From assembly GCA_016786585.1 (NCBI GenBank), contig JAEUUI010000028.1, positions 62,001 through 126,000 on the forward strand: DNA of 64,000 nucleotides. The letters run 5' to 3'. The notes below the pieces were generated by a model, which worked only from the letters and a program-made list of their open reading frames with translations, had not been told where the DNA came from and made no database searches. Below are positions 8,315 through 15,671 of this stretch, one piece after another; position 1 is the first letter of the stretch, and the number at the start of each line of letters is the position of its first letter. The DNA comes from Cyclobacteriaceae bacterium. Its GTDB lineage: Bacteria > Bacteroidota > Bacteroidia > Cytophagales > Cyclobacteriaceae. Position numbers and translations under genes: made by a program.

Positions 8315-10192
8315 ATGGCAACAACAGCTACACACCACGACATTCACCACGATACTCATACCGATGAGCATGAGCATCACGAAGGTAATTTCTGGACCAA
8401 CTATATTTTCAGTCAGGATCACAAAGTAATTGCCAAGCAATTCCTGATCACCGGTATCTTCTGGGCATTGCTGGGGGGTATACTATCCGTAATCTTCCGT
8501 TTACAACTTGGTTTCCCGGAAGCAAGCCTCGAGTGGCTAAGACCGGTACTGGGCGGTTGGATTACGGCAGACGGAAAACTCAATCAGGAGTTTTACCTGG
8601 CGCTCGTTACGATGCACGGAACCATCATGGTGTTCTTTGTATTGACAGCTGGCTTGAGCGGTACGTTCAGTAACTTCCTCATTCCGTTACAGATCGGTGC
8701 CCGCGATATGGCATCCGGCTTCCTGAATATGTTGTCATACTGGTTCTTCTTTACATCCAGCGTGATTATGTTCATTTCACTCTTTATCTCAACCGGACCT
8801 GCCGGTGGTGGCTGGACAATCTATCCGCCATTGAGCGCGTTGCCGCAGGCAATCTCAGGCTCGGGGTTGGGTATGACGATGTGGCTTGTTGCGATGGCAT
8901 TGTTTATTGTCAGTAGTTTGCTGGGTGGTATTAACTATATCACCACGATTATCAACATGCGTACGCGCGGGATGTCGTTCACGAAAATGCCGCTTACCAT
9001 CTGGGCATTCTTCTTCACGGCTATCATTGGTTTGTTATCATTCCCGGTATTGTTCGCAGCTGCGTTGCTGTTGATCTTCGACCGTAGCTTTGGTACAAGC
9101 TTCTATCTCTCTGACATTTACATTCAGGGTCAGGCATTGGCACACGAAGGTGGTAGCGCGATCCTGTTCCAGCACTTGTTCTGGTTCCTCGGTCACCCGG
9201 AAGTATACATTGTATTGTTACCTGCCCTTGGTATCTCTTCTGAAATTATTGCAACAAATTCACGCAAGCCAATCTTTGGTTACAAGGCGATGATTGGATC
9301 CATGTTGTTTATCGCTATCCTGTCGTTCATCGTATGGGCGCACCACATGTTCGTAACCGGTATGAATCCGTTCCTCGGATCGATCTTCATGCTGCTTACG
9401 CTGATCATCGCGGTGCCTTCGGCGGTGAAAATCTTCAACTATGTAACAACGCTGTGGCGCGGTAATATTCGCTTTACACCGGGCATGTTGTTCTCAATCG
9501 GTCTGGTATCATTCTTCCTAACGGGAGGTATCACCGGTATCTTCCTCGGTAACTCAGCAATTGACATCCAATTGCATGATACGTACTTCGTAGTAGCACA
9601 CTTTCACCTGGTAATGGGTAGCGCTTCATTCTTTGGGATGATGGCCGGTGTGTACCACTGGTTCCCGAAAATGTTTGGACGTATGATGGATCATCGCCTC
9701 GGTGTAATCCATTTCTGGATTACGTTCGTAGGGGTTTATATGGTATTCTTCCCGATGCACTACATTGGTATCGCGGGTTTTCCACGCAGATATTATTCAT
9801 TCACCAACTTTGCTTTCACCAGCGGATTTGCTGACTTGAATATGCTTGTGAGCGTGGCCGCAATCTTAACGTTGTCGGCACAGTTCATCTTCTTATTCAA
9901 CTTCTTCTACAGCATGTTCCGCGGTAAGCTTGCACCTGCCAACCCATGGAACTCGAATACGCTGGAGTGGACTACGCCACGCAATCCGCAGCATGGAAAC
10001 TGGCCGGGCGAAATCCCTGCCGTGTACCGCTGGCCATACGACTACAGCAAGCCTGGTGCGAAAGAAGATTTCATCCCGCAGAACGTTCCGTACTCCGAAA
10101 CACCGGAGTCTAACCTGCCGCATGAAAACGATCAGATTAAACTGGAAGGTTCGGGAGATTCAGGATCGATTGTCATTGGACCGAAGCATTAA
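8315..10192 (+). CDS. coxA: Cytochrome c oxidase subunit I
   Basis: This is the catalytic haem-copper subunit, 625 residues with about twelve membrane helices. Metal and haem ligands are present: His101 (MHGT, haem a), His294 with Tyr298 in HPEVY (CuB and the cross-linked tyrosine of A-type oxidases), His343-His344 (CuB), and His429/His431 in AHFHL (haem a3 and haem a). The first 23 residues are very His-rich (eight His). The C-terminal tail after about residue 545 is soluble and proline-rich. The YSFTN-like D-channel context and HPEVY place it in the A family of proton-pumping oxidases. A strong terminator follows at 10209-10253. Confidence 0.97.
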   Translation: MATTATHHDIHHDTHTDEHEHHEGNFWTNYIFSQDHKVIAKQFLITGIFWALLGGILSVIFRLQLGFPEASLEWLRPVLGGWITADGKLNQEFYLALVTMHGTIMVFFVLTAGLSGTFSNFLIPLQIGARDMASGFLNMLSYWFFFTSSVIMFISLFISTGPAGGGWTIYPPLSALPQAISGSGLGMTMWLVAMALFIVSSLLGGINYITTIINMRTRGMSFTKMPLTIWAFFFTAIIGLLSFPVLFAAALLLIFDRSFGTSFYLSDIYIQGQALAHEGGSAILFQHLFWFLGHPEVYIVLLPALGISSEIIATNSRKPIFGYKAMIGSMLFIAILSFIVWAHHMFVTGMNPFLGSIFMLLTLIIAVPSAVKIFNYVTTLWRGNIRFTPGMLFSIGLVSFFLTGGITGIFLGNSAIDIQLHDTYFVVAHFHLVMGSASFFGMMAGVYHWFPKMFGRMMDHRLGVIHFWITFVGVYMVFFPMHYIGIAGFPRRYYSFTNFAFTSGFADLNMLVSVAAILTLSAQFIFLFNFFYSMFRGKLAPANPWNSNTLEWTTPRNPQHGNWPGEIPAVYRWPYDYSKPGAKEDFIPQNVPYSETPESNLPHENDQIKLEGSGDSGSIVIGPKH

Positions 10193-10208
10193 TTGTTAAC
10201 ATTTCATA

Positions 10209-10253
10209 CAGGGTTCATTATCAGTTTCCGCTGATGGTGAACCCTGATTTTTT
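10209..10253 (+). terminator. Intrinsic terminator after coxA
   Basis: A 16-bp inverted repeat (arms 10209-10224 and 10231-10246, with two G-T wobble pairs) closes a 6-base loop and is followed by ATTTTTT. It lies 17 bp after the coxA stop. Only six bases separate the T-tract from the ctaA ATG at 10260, so either part of the transcripts read through or ctaA has another source of transcription. Confidence 0.85.
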
Positions 10254-10259
10254 GTCACC

Positions 10260-11306
10260 ATGCGTACGTTTTATAAACTTTCACTTTCGACACTGGTAGC
10301 AGTTTACCTGCTGATCATGGTGGGGGGTGTAGTACGCAGTTCAGGCTCGGGCATGGGCTGCCCGGATTGGCCGAAGTGCTTCGGTCAGTGGGTTCCGCCA
10401 ACATCGGCAGATCAGTTGCCTGAAAACTACAAAGAAGAATATGCTGCTCACCGGCAGAAAAAGAACGAGAAATTCGCGCGCTACCTGAGTGCATTCGGAA
10501 TGAACGAAACGGCCGATAAAATTCTCACGGATCCTGCGGTAAAAGAAGAGTCGGAATTCAATGCCGTAAAAACCTGGATTGAATATGTGAACCGGTTGGT
10601 TGGTGTTACGATCGGCATCTTGATTTTTTCGGTGTTCGTATACTCCTGGCGCTATCGCAAGGTTAAACCGGCCCTTACCATTACAGCTTTTATAACCCTG
10701 GTGTTAGTCATCTTTCAGGGTTGGCTGGGATCAATTGTAGTGTCAACCAATCTTACACCCTGGGTTATCACCGTACACATGTTTCCGGCACTGTTAATAG
10801 TGTTGATGCTCGTCTGGCTCGTGCATCGCGCAAGTGCTCACGAAACGGTTGCGATAGGAGCTACGCCCTCTCGATTCACGAACGTTTTGTTCGTAACAGG
10901 CATCATTGTATTACTGATTCAAATCCTTTTGGGTACCCAGGTTCGCGAAGCGATTGATCGTGTAGCCGTTGAGTTGGCCGACCGGAAAGAGTGGATTTCA
11001 GCTGTCGGGCTCGACTTCATTATCCACCGGACATTCTCGTGGATTGTGCTGATTTTGAATGTCATTTTGACGGTAAAATTGTGGAAAATGCAGCGTACAA
11101 ATCGTTTCGCTCTTATCGTAATCATATTAATTTTGGGGACAATTTTTACAGGGATTGGAATGGCCTGGTTTGCGGTTCCGCCCTTCCTGCAGCCGGTTCA
11201 TTTAACGCTGGCAACCATATCGCTGGGAGTTCAGTTTTTGCTTCTGCTGCGGGTAAACGAAAAGATTAAACTTGCTCAAAATCCGGATGGTAGCACAACC
11301 GTTTGA
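10260..11306 (+). CDS. ctaA: Haem A synthase (CtaA/COX15 family)
   Basis: The product is 348 residues with about eight membrane helices. It oxidises the methyl group of haem O to the formyl group of haem A in the membrane. The first helix is followed by GGVVRSSGSGMGCPDWPKC, whose Cys pair (C-x5-C) is typical of one CtaA class, and by a hydrophilic loop of about 75 residues up to helix 2. Conserved His residues lie in later helices (VHMFPAL, IIHRTFSW, PVHLTLA). The start is the ATG six bases after the coxA terminator. The last 20 bases overlap ctaB. Confidence 0.93.
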   Translation: MRTFYKLSLSTLVAVYLLIMVGGVVRSSGSGMGCPDWPKCFGQWVPPTSADQLPENYKEEYAAHRQKKNEKFARYLSAFGMNETADKILTDPAVKEESEFNAVKTWIEYVNRLVGVTIGILIFSVFVYSWRYRKVKPALTITAFITLVLVIFQGWLGSIVVSTNLTPWVITVHMFPALLIVLMLVWLVHRASAHETVAIGATPSRFTNVLFVTGIIVLLIQILLGTQVREAIDRVAVELADRKEWISAVGLDFIIHRTFSWIVLILNVILTVKLWKMQRTNRFALIVIILILGTIFTGIGMAWFAVPPFLQPVHLTLATISLGVQFLLLLRVNEKIKLAQNPDGSTTV

Positions 11307-12183
11307 TTCTCTTACCGGCAGTTCGCTGATCGCTGCAAAAGCCCGGGCATATGTTCAAATGCTTAAGCTGCGGCTTTCGTTACTAGTGGCCTTTTCGTGT
11401 GCGTTCGGGTTTGTACTGGCTTCAGCCAACACAAACGTTGTAACGTTAACGATGCTTTTTATCGGGGGATTTTTGTTATCGGGCGCTTCGGTCGCAATCA
11501 ACCAGATCATGGAGAAAGATTACGATAAGGTGATGAGCCGTACCATGAACCGGCCGATGCCAACGGAACGGTTGTCATGGCGTGAGGCGATCATCTTTTC
11601 AATTATCTGTACGATACTGAGTCTGTCTATCCTGGCAGCCTACACTAACACACTTACGGTGGCGTTGTCGGTGCTTTCGATGCTGTTGTACTGCTTTGCC
11701 TACACACCCTTGAAACGTGTCGGCTCAATTGCGGTGTTTGTTGGTGCGATTCCGGGAGCTCTGCCACCGCTATTGGGCTGGGTAGCCGCTACCGGAAGGA
11801 TATCCTATGAAGCATTATTGATTTTTGGAATTCAGTTCATCTGGCAGTTTCCACACTTCTGGGCAATTGCGTGGGTGGCGGATGAAGATTATAAAAAGGC
11901 CGGTTTTAAACTTTTACCACTCGGTGGACAGAAAGATTTGAATACTGCGATTCAAATTATGATATATACATTGGCCTTGTTGCCACTGGGCCTGTTGCCG
12001 GCAGTATTCGGGTTAACCGGAATTCATTCTGCTTTTGTAGTAACAATTTGCGGGGTGTTGTTTTTGGCTCAGACTTTTTCGCTGATGAAAACGGTGAGCC
12101 GGGAATCTGCCAAGCGAATTATGTTCGGATCATTTTTGTACTTGCCGATTGTTCAGATTGCATTATTGTTGGATAAACTTTAA
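11287..12183 (+). CDS. ctaB: Protohaem IX farnesyltransferase (haem O synthase)
   Basis: This is a UbiA-family prenyltransferase of 298 residues with about eight to nine helices. It makes haem O from haem B and farnesyl diphosphate. The first Asp-rich motif appears as NQIMEKDYDKVMSRTMNRP and the second as ADEDYKKAGFKLLP. The ATG at 11287 overlaps ctaA by 20 bp; a TTG at 11272 is possible but adds only five residues. It lies 11 bp before the first subunit III gene, in the usual order for haem A biogenesis within a cox cluster. Confidence 0.94.
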   Translation: MVAQPFDSLTGSSLIAAKARAYVQMLKLRLSLLVAFSCAFGFVLASANTNVVTLTMLFIGGFLLSGASVAINQIMEKDYDKVMSRTMNRPMPTERLSWREAIIFSIICTILSLSILAAYTNTLTVALSVLSMLLYCFAYTPLKRVGSIAVFVGAIPGALPPLLGWVAATGRISYEALLIFGIQFIWQFPHFWAIAWVADEDYKKAGFKLLPLGGQKDLNTAIQIMIYTLALLPLGLLPAVFGLTGIHSAFVVTICGVLFLAQTFSLMKTVSRESAKRIMFGSFLYLPIVQIALLLDKL

Positions 12184-12194
12184 TTGTAGGAAAG

Positions 12195-12776
12195 ATGAGT
12201 GTTGATATTAAAATTGTTGAAGAAGCTAAACAACCGCTGACCATGCATCCGAAGAAATTCGGAATGTGGTTGTTTATGGTTACCGTGTTCATGGTGTTTG
12301 CAGCGTTAAGCAGTGCATATATTGTGAGAAGAGCTGAAGGGAATTGGACGTACTTCGAACTGCCGGCCTTATTCTGGGTCAATACAGTTGTGATTCTGAT
12401 CAGTAGCGCTACACTTCATTGGGCATACCTGAGTGCTAAGCGCGATAATTTAGAATCGGTAAAAATTGCCATGATCATTACCACCGTTTTGGGTGTCGGA
12501 TTTATGTTCGGTCAGTATTTTGCGTGGATTGAACTGGTAACGAATAGCATCCACCTTGTTGGAAATCCCTCAGGCTCATTTGTATACATTATTTCCGGCT
12601 TGCACGGACTTCACGTACTGGGCGGAGTCATTTACCTGTTGATTTTACTGGGCGCAACCCAGAAAGGTTTAGTGCACTCCAAAAGCCTGAATAGAATAGA
12701 AATGTGTGCCACCTATTGGCATTTTTTGGGCGGACTTTGGCTATATTTGTTCCTGTTCCTGTTATTGTATCGTTAA
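12195..12776 (+). CDS. ctaE: Cytochrome c oxidase subunit III, first copy
   Basis: The product is 193 residues with five helices, the shorter form of haem-copper oxidase subunit III. Typical features are the helix with SGLHGLHVLGGVIYL and the C-terminal YWHFLGGLWLYLFLFL. It is followed 22 bp later by a second, longer subunit III gene. Tandem subunit III genes recur in Bacteroidota cox clusters; whether both proteins enter the same complex cannot be seen from sequence. Confidence 0.9.
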   Translation: MSVDIKIVEEAKQPLTMHPKKFGMWLFMVTVFMVFAALSSAYIVRRAEGNWTYFELPALFWVNTVVILISSATLHWAYLSAKRDNLESVKIAMIITTVLGVGFMFGQYFAWIELVTNSIHLVGNPSGSFVYIISGLHGLHVLGGVIYLLILLGATQKGLVHSKSLNRIEMCATYWHFLGGLWLYLFLFLLLYR

Positions 12777-12798
12777 GTAAAAGATTAACCTAACCACA

Positions 12799-13521
12799 AT
12801 GTCACATACCTCACCCGTTGTTGTACCAGCACCCGGAAAAACCGAATGGGATGGCGGAGTATCACCCATGAATGCGAGCTACGGCAAGCTCATGATGTGG
12901 TTCTTCCTGCTGTCGGACGCGTTTACCTTCTCGGCACTACTGATCACCTATGGCCTGGTTCGCTCAGCGCATGCTGCGTACGATGGTACGGTAGAAAATT
13001 TCGTTTTCTCACAAGCCTACTGGCCGATCCCGGAAAAGGTATTTGCATCGATTCCATTCTTCCATGGTGTGCATGCACCGTTGGTGTTTGTAGGTATCAT
13101 GACCTTTATTTTGATCATGAGCTCGGTAACCATGGTACTTGCCGTGGAAGCTGGTCAGCGTATGGATCGCAGGGCTGTTGAAAAGTGGATGCTCTGGACC
13201 ATTCTCGGTGGAATTTGCTTCTTAAGCTGTCAGGCCTGGGAATGGACACACTTTATTATTGGAGACGGTGCAGTAGGTGCCAACCTGGTGAGAAATGAAT
13301 ATGGTCCTCCGGATTTTGCGGACTTCTTTTTCTTCATCACAGGATTTCACGGATTCCACGTATTCAGCGGGGTGTTGTTAAACTTCCTGGTGTTCTACAA
13401 TACAGTAACCGGAGTGTATGAGCGCAGAGGTCACTACGAAATGGTTGAAAAGGTTGGTCTGTACTGGCACTTTGTAGACCTTGTTTGGGTATTCGTGTTC
13501 ACGTTCTTTTATCTTGTTTAA
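12799..13521 (+). CDS. coxC: Cytochrome c oxidase subunit III, second copy
   Basis: The product is 240 residues. It starts with a soluble stretch of about 30 residues, then about six to seven helices ending in FITGFHGFHVFSGVLLN and LYWHFVDLVWVFVFTFFYL, the signature end of subunit III. It is related to the copy just upstream but longer and clearly diverged. It lies 21 bp before the subunit IV gene. Confidence 0.92.
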   Translation: MSHTSPVVVPAPGKTEWDGGVSPMNASYGKLMMWFFLLSDAFTFSALLITYGLVRSAHAAYDGTVENFVFSQAYWPIPEKVFASIPFFHGVHAPLVFVGIMTFILIMSSVTMVLAVEAGQRMDRRAVEKWMLWTILGGICFLSCQAWEWTHFIIGDGAVGANLVRNEYGPPDFADFFFFITGFHGFHVFSGVLLNFLVFYNTVTGVYERRGHYEMVEKVGLYWHFVDLVWVFVFTFFYLV

Positions 13522-13542
13522 CGACTTTAATTCCTTTCAATA

Positions 13543-13878
13543 ATGGCACATCATGGTGAAGAAACAACGGTAACTGTTCTGCCTCCCGATAAAGAGCGGA
13601 TTAAAAAGCTCTGGCAGGTAGCCGGCATACTTGGTGTCATTACAGGTATTGAGTTCCTGGTGGCATTTTTGGTTCCGCATGAATTGAAAGACGTTCGCGT
13701 CTGGACATTCGTTCTCATGACCATCGTAAAGGCTGCCTACATTGTGGGTGAATTTATGCACCTGCGGCACGAGACAAAAGTGTTGATGTGGTCGATTTTG
13801 GTTCCGATTGTGTTCATTGTGTGGATGCTTGTTGCGTTCGTGTACGAGGGCATGGCTATCGGTGACGTAAGATTCTGA
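13543..13878 (+). CDS. coxD: Cytochrome c oxidase subunit IV family protein
   Basis: This is a 111-residue protein with three membrane helices, matching prokaryotic subunit IV in size, position and pattern (VKAAYIVGEFMHLRHE between helices 2 and 3). A perfect terminator hairpin follows 23 bp after its stop, so it closes the core oxidase operon. Confidence 0.88.
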   Translation: MAHHGEETTVTVLPPDKERIKKLWQVAGILGVITGIEFLVAFLVPHELKDVRVWTFVLMTIVKAAYIVGEFMHLRHETKVLMWSILVPIVFIVWMLVAFVYEGMAIGDVRF

Positions 13879-13901
13879 TCCTTATATTTTAACAATATCA
13901 C

Positions 13902-13934
13902 ATAAGGCTTAAGGTTTCTTAAGCCTTATTTTTT
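13902..13934 (+). terminator. Intrinsic terminator after coxD
   Basis: A perfect 12-bp inverted repeat (13902-13913 and 13918-13929) with a GTTT loop is followed by six T. The stem is nearly symmetrical. The next start codon (13945) is only ten bases after the T-tract. Confidence 0.92.
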
Positions 13935-13944
13935 GACTATCAGT

Positions 13945-14508
13945 ATGAAGAAAGCCCTGTTACTATTTGTAGCATTCCTGCTGCCGGTTCTGATTTATCT
14001 CTTTCTGAAATCGTTCGGCAAAAATGAATTTGATGTTCCGGTGCTGTTTGCTGATTCGGTAAGTGCTCCAGCTTCATGTTCAGATATTCAGTATAAAACT
14101 CCCTACCAGGTTTCCGACAGTATAGTAAGAACCTTTCAGTGGGATAGTACTTCTGCGTTCACGGTAATTGTTTTTGGAAGTTATTCCAAGGAAGAACAGC
14201 ACGAACGTTCTATCCAGGTTGCCCGGCTGATGACGGAGTTTAAGGATGAAGCGTTAGGCATTGTTCAGATCTCAGGCGAAAACATGGAACGGGTCTACGG
14301 AGAGGAGAAAATAGTAGTGCGACATGTTATGATGCGCGACAGCAGCGTAAGTCGGATGAGAAATTGTGTATTTTTTCTAAACAACACACAAGATGCTGTT
14401 GTTCTGGATAAAGAAAGAAGAATCCGCGGTCAGTATACGCTTACCAAACGGGAAGATGCTGACCGCCTGATCATGGAAGAATTGAATATTTTGTTTAAAC
14501 GCTACTGA
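13945..14508 (+). CDS. Sco-like thioredoxin-fold protein without the copper motif
   Basis: The product is 187 residues: an N-terminal membrane anchor (residues 1-21), then a periplasmic domain. The C-terminal part (VVLDKERRIRGQYTL, then EDADRLIMEELNIL) closely follows the end of SCO1/SenC proteins, which deliver copper to CuA. The CxxxC copper motif expected after the first core strand is absent: there the sequence reads VIVFGSYSKEEQ. Only Cys of APASC (near residue 35) and MRNCVFF remain. It may be a Sco-derived assembly factor that no longer binds copper the usual way. The ATG at 13945 follows the coxD terminator; a TTG at 13933 lies inside its T-tract and is unlikely. It overlaps the next gene at TGATG. 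Confidence 0.7.
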   Translation: MKKALLLFVAFLLPVLIYLFLKSFGKNEFDVPVLFADSVSAPASCSDIQYKTPYQVSDSIVRTFQWDSTSAFTVIVFGSYSKEEQHERSIQVARLMTEFKDEALGIVQISGENMERVYGEEKIVVRHVMMRDSSVSRMRNCVFFLNNTQDAVVLDKERRIRGQYTLTKREDADRLIMEELNILFKRY

Positions 14509-15038
14509 TGCAAACTGAAGTTAAGTCCGAGCCGTACCGAAAACTGATTATTGCCGTATCGATCATCATCCCACTGGCAGTTGCGGCATTGTTCGCCACT
14601 AAGATCCCGGGATATGATCTCTCTTTTTTGCCCCCGATTTATGCGACCATCAACGGCCTCACAGCTGTACTGCTTGTAGCCGCGGTAATTGCGATAAAAA
14701 ATGGAAAGCGGTCGATCCATGAAAGAATCATGAAGATCTGTATTTTTCTGTCGGTGTGCTTCCTTGTCATGTATGTGGCCTATCACATGACCAGTGAAAC
14801 AACTCACTTTGGAGGTACGGGAGTCATTCGCTACGTGTACCTTTTTATCCTGGCAACCCATATCATTTTGTCGGTAGTAATCATACCGATGGTATTATTC
14901 TCTTACGTTCGGGCCATTTCGGGGGATTTTGTGCGTCATAAGAAACTTTCCAAGGTCACTTTTCCGTTATGGTTATACGTAGCCGTGACGGGCGTTATCG
15001 TATATTTGATGATCAGTCCATATATGCATCATTCATGA
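14508..15038 (+). CDS. DUF420 membrane protein
   Basis: The product is 176 residues with five predicted helices and conserved His in VAYHMTSETTHFGG, THIILS and YMHHS. DUF420 proteins occur next to cytochrome oxidase genes, and related CtaM proteins are needed for oxidase maturation. The start overlaps the stop of the Sco-like gene by one base and its stop overlaps the next ATG, so translation of the four small genes is probably coupled. Confidence 0.82.
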   Translation: MQTEVKSEPYRKLIIAVSIIIPLAVAALFATKIPGYDLSFLPPIYATINGLTAVLLVAAVIAIKNGKRSIHERIMKICIFLSVCFLVMYVAYHMTSETTHFGGTGVIRYVYLFILATHIILSVVIIPMVLFSYVRAISGDFVRHKKLSKVTFPLWLYVAVTGVIVYLMISPYMHHS

Positions 15039-15295
15039 AAAGGCTGTTAACCGGAATAATCTTAACAGGTGTTTTGCTAGCCACGCAGGCTGGGGAAGTG
15101 TCAGCGCAATGCTCCATGTGCCGGGTGCAGCTCGAGAATAATGTAAGCAATGGCAATCCGGGAATCGCTGCGGGTATAAACGTAGGCATTCTCTATCTTC
15201 TCGCGATGCCCTATCTCAGTGCGCTGGTTCTTGGTTATTTCTGGTATAAAAACAGCAGACGCAATGCAAACGCCAAAGGCCTTACTGCTGGGTAA
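15035..15295 (+). CDS. 86-residue exported membrane protein with CxxC
   Basis: Translation from the ATG at 15035 (overlapping the DUF420 stop as ATGA) gives a signal-peptide-like N-terminus ending at VSAQ, a short periplasmic part with CSMCRVQLEN, one helix (about residues 46-66) and a basic tail. Upstream in-frame GTG starts would overlap DUF420 and add non-signal sequence. I do not recognise a named family. Its place between DUF420 and DUF983 suggests a role in oxidase assembly, for instance in metal or thiol handling, but that is inference. Confidence 0.7.
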   Translation: MKRLLTGIILTGVLLATQAGEVSAQCSMCRVQLENNVSNGNPGIAAGINVGILYLLAMPYLSALVLGYFWYKNSRRNANAKGLTAG

Positions 15296-15638
15296 ATGTC
15301 CGAGATGCCATAAAGGCGACATTTTCAAATACCCGGTGATCGGTCACGTGGGGCAGTTTAATCAAATGAACCATACCTGTCCGCATTGTGACGTGCGGCT
15401 TGAACCAGAGCCGGGCTTTTATCAGGGTGCGATGTATGTAGGCTACGCGTTTACCATTGCCTGCATCGTTCTGGTTAGCATTATCCTGTATTTTACGAAC
15501 TACACATCGGAGTGGGTATACATCGGAGTAGTGATTGCGCTACTCGTTCTTTTTATCCCGTTAAACTATCGCTATTCGCGGATCATCTACCTGTATCTCT
15601 TCGGAGGCATTAAATTTGATCAGCAATACAGCCGGTAA
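15264..15638 (+). CDS. DUF983 membrane protein with two zinc-ribbon-like Cys pairs
   Basis: The product is 124 residues: CPRC near the N-terminus and CPHC about 30 residues later, then EPGFYQGAMYVGYAF and two to three helices. This matches DUF983, a family often found near cox genes. The ATG at 15264 overlaps the previous gene by 32 bp in another frame and places the first CPRC about 11 residues from the start, as is usual in the family. An upstream in-frame ATG at 15219 is less likely. Confidence 0.85.
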   Translation: MQTPKALLLGKCPRCHKGDIFKYPVIGHVGQFNQMNHTCPHCDVRLEPEPGFYQGAMYVGYAFTIACIVLVSIILYFTNYTSEWVYIGVVIALLVLFIPLNYRYSRIIYLYLFGGIKFDQQYSR

Positions 15639-15671
15639 GTTAGTATCTTTATTGGCGTCTCAGTTTTACGT

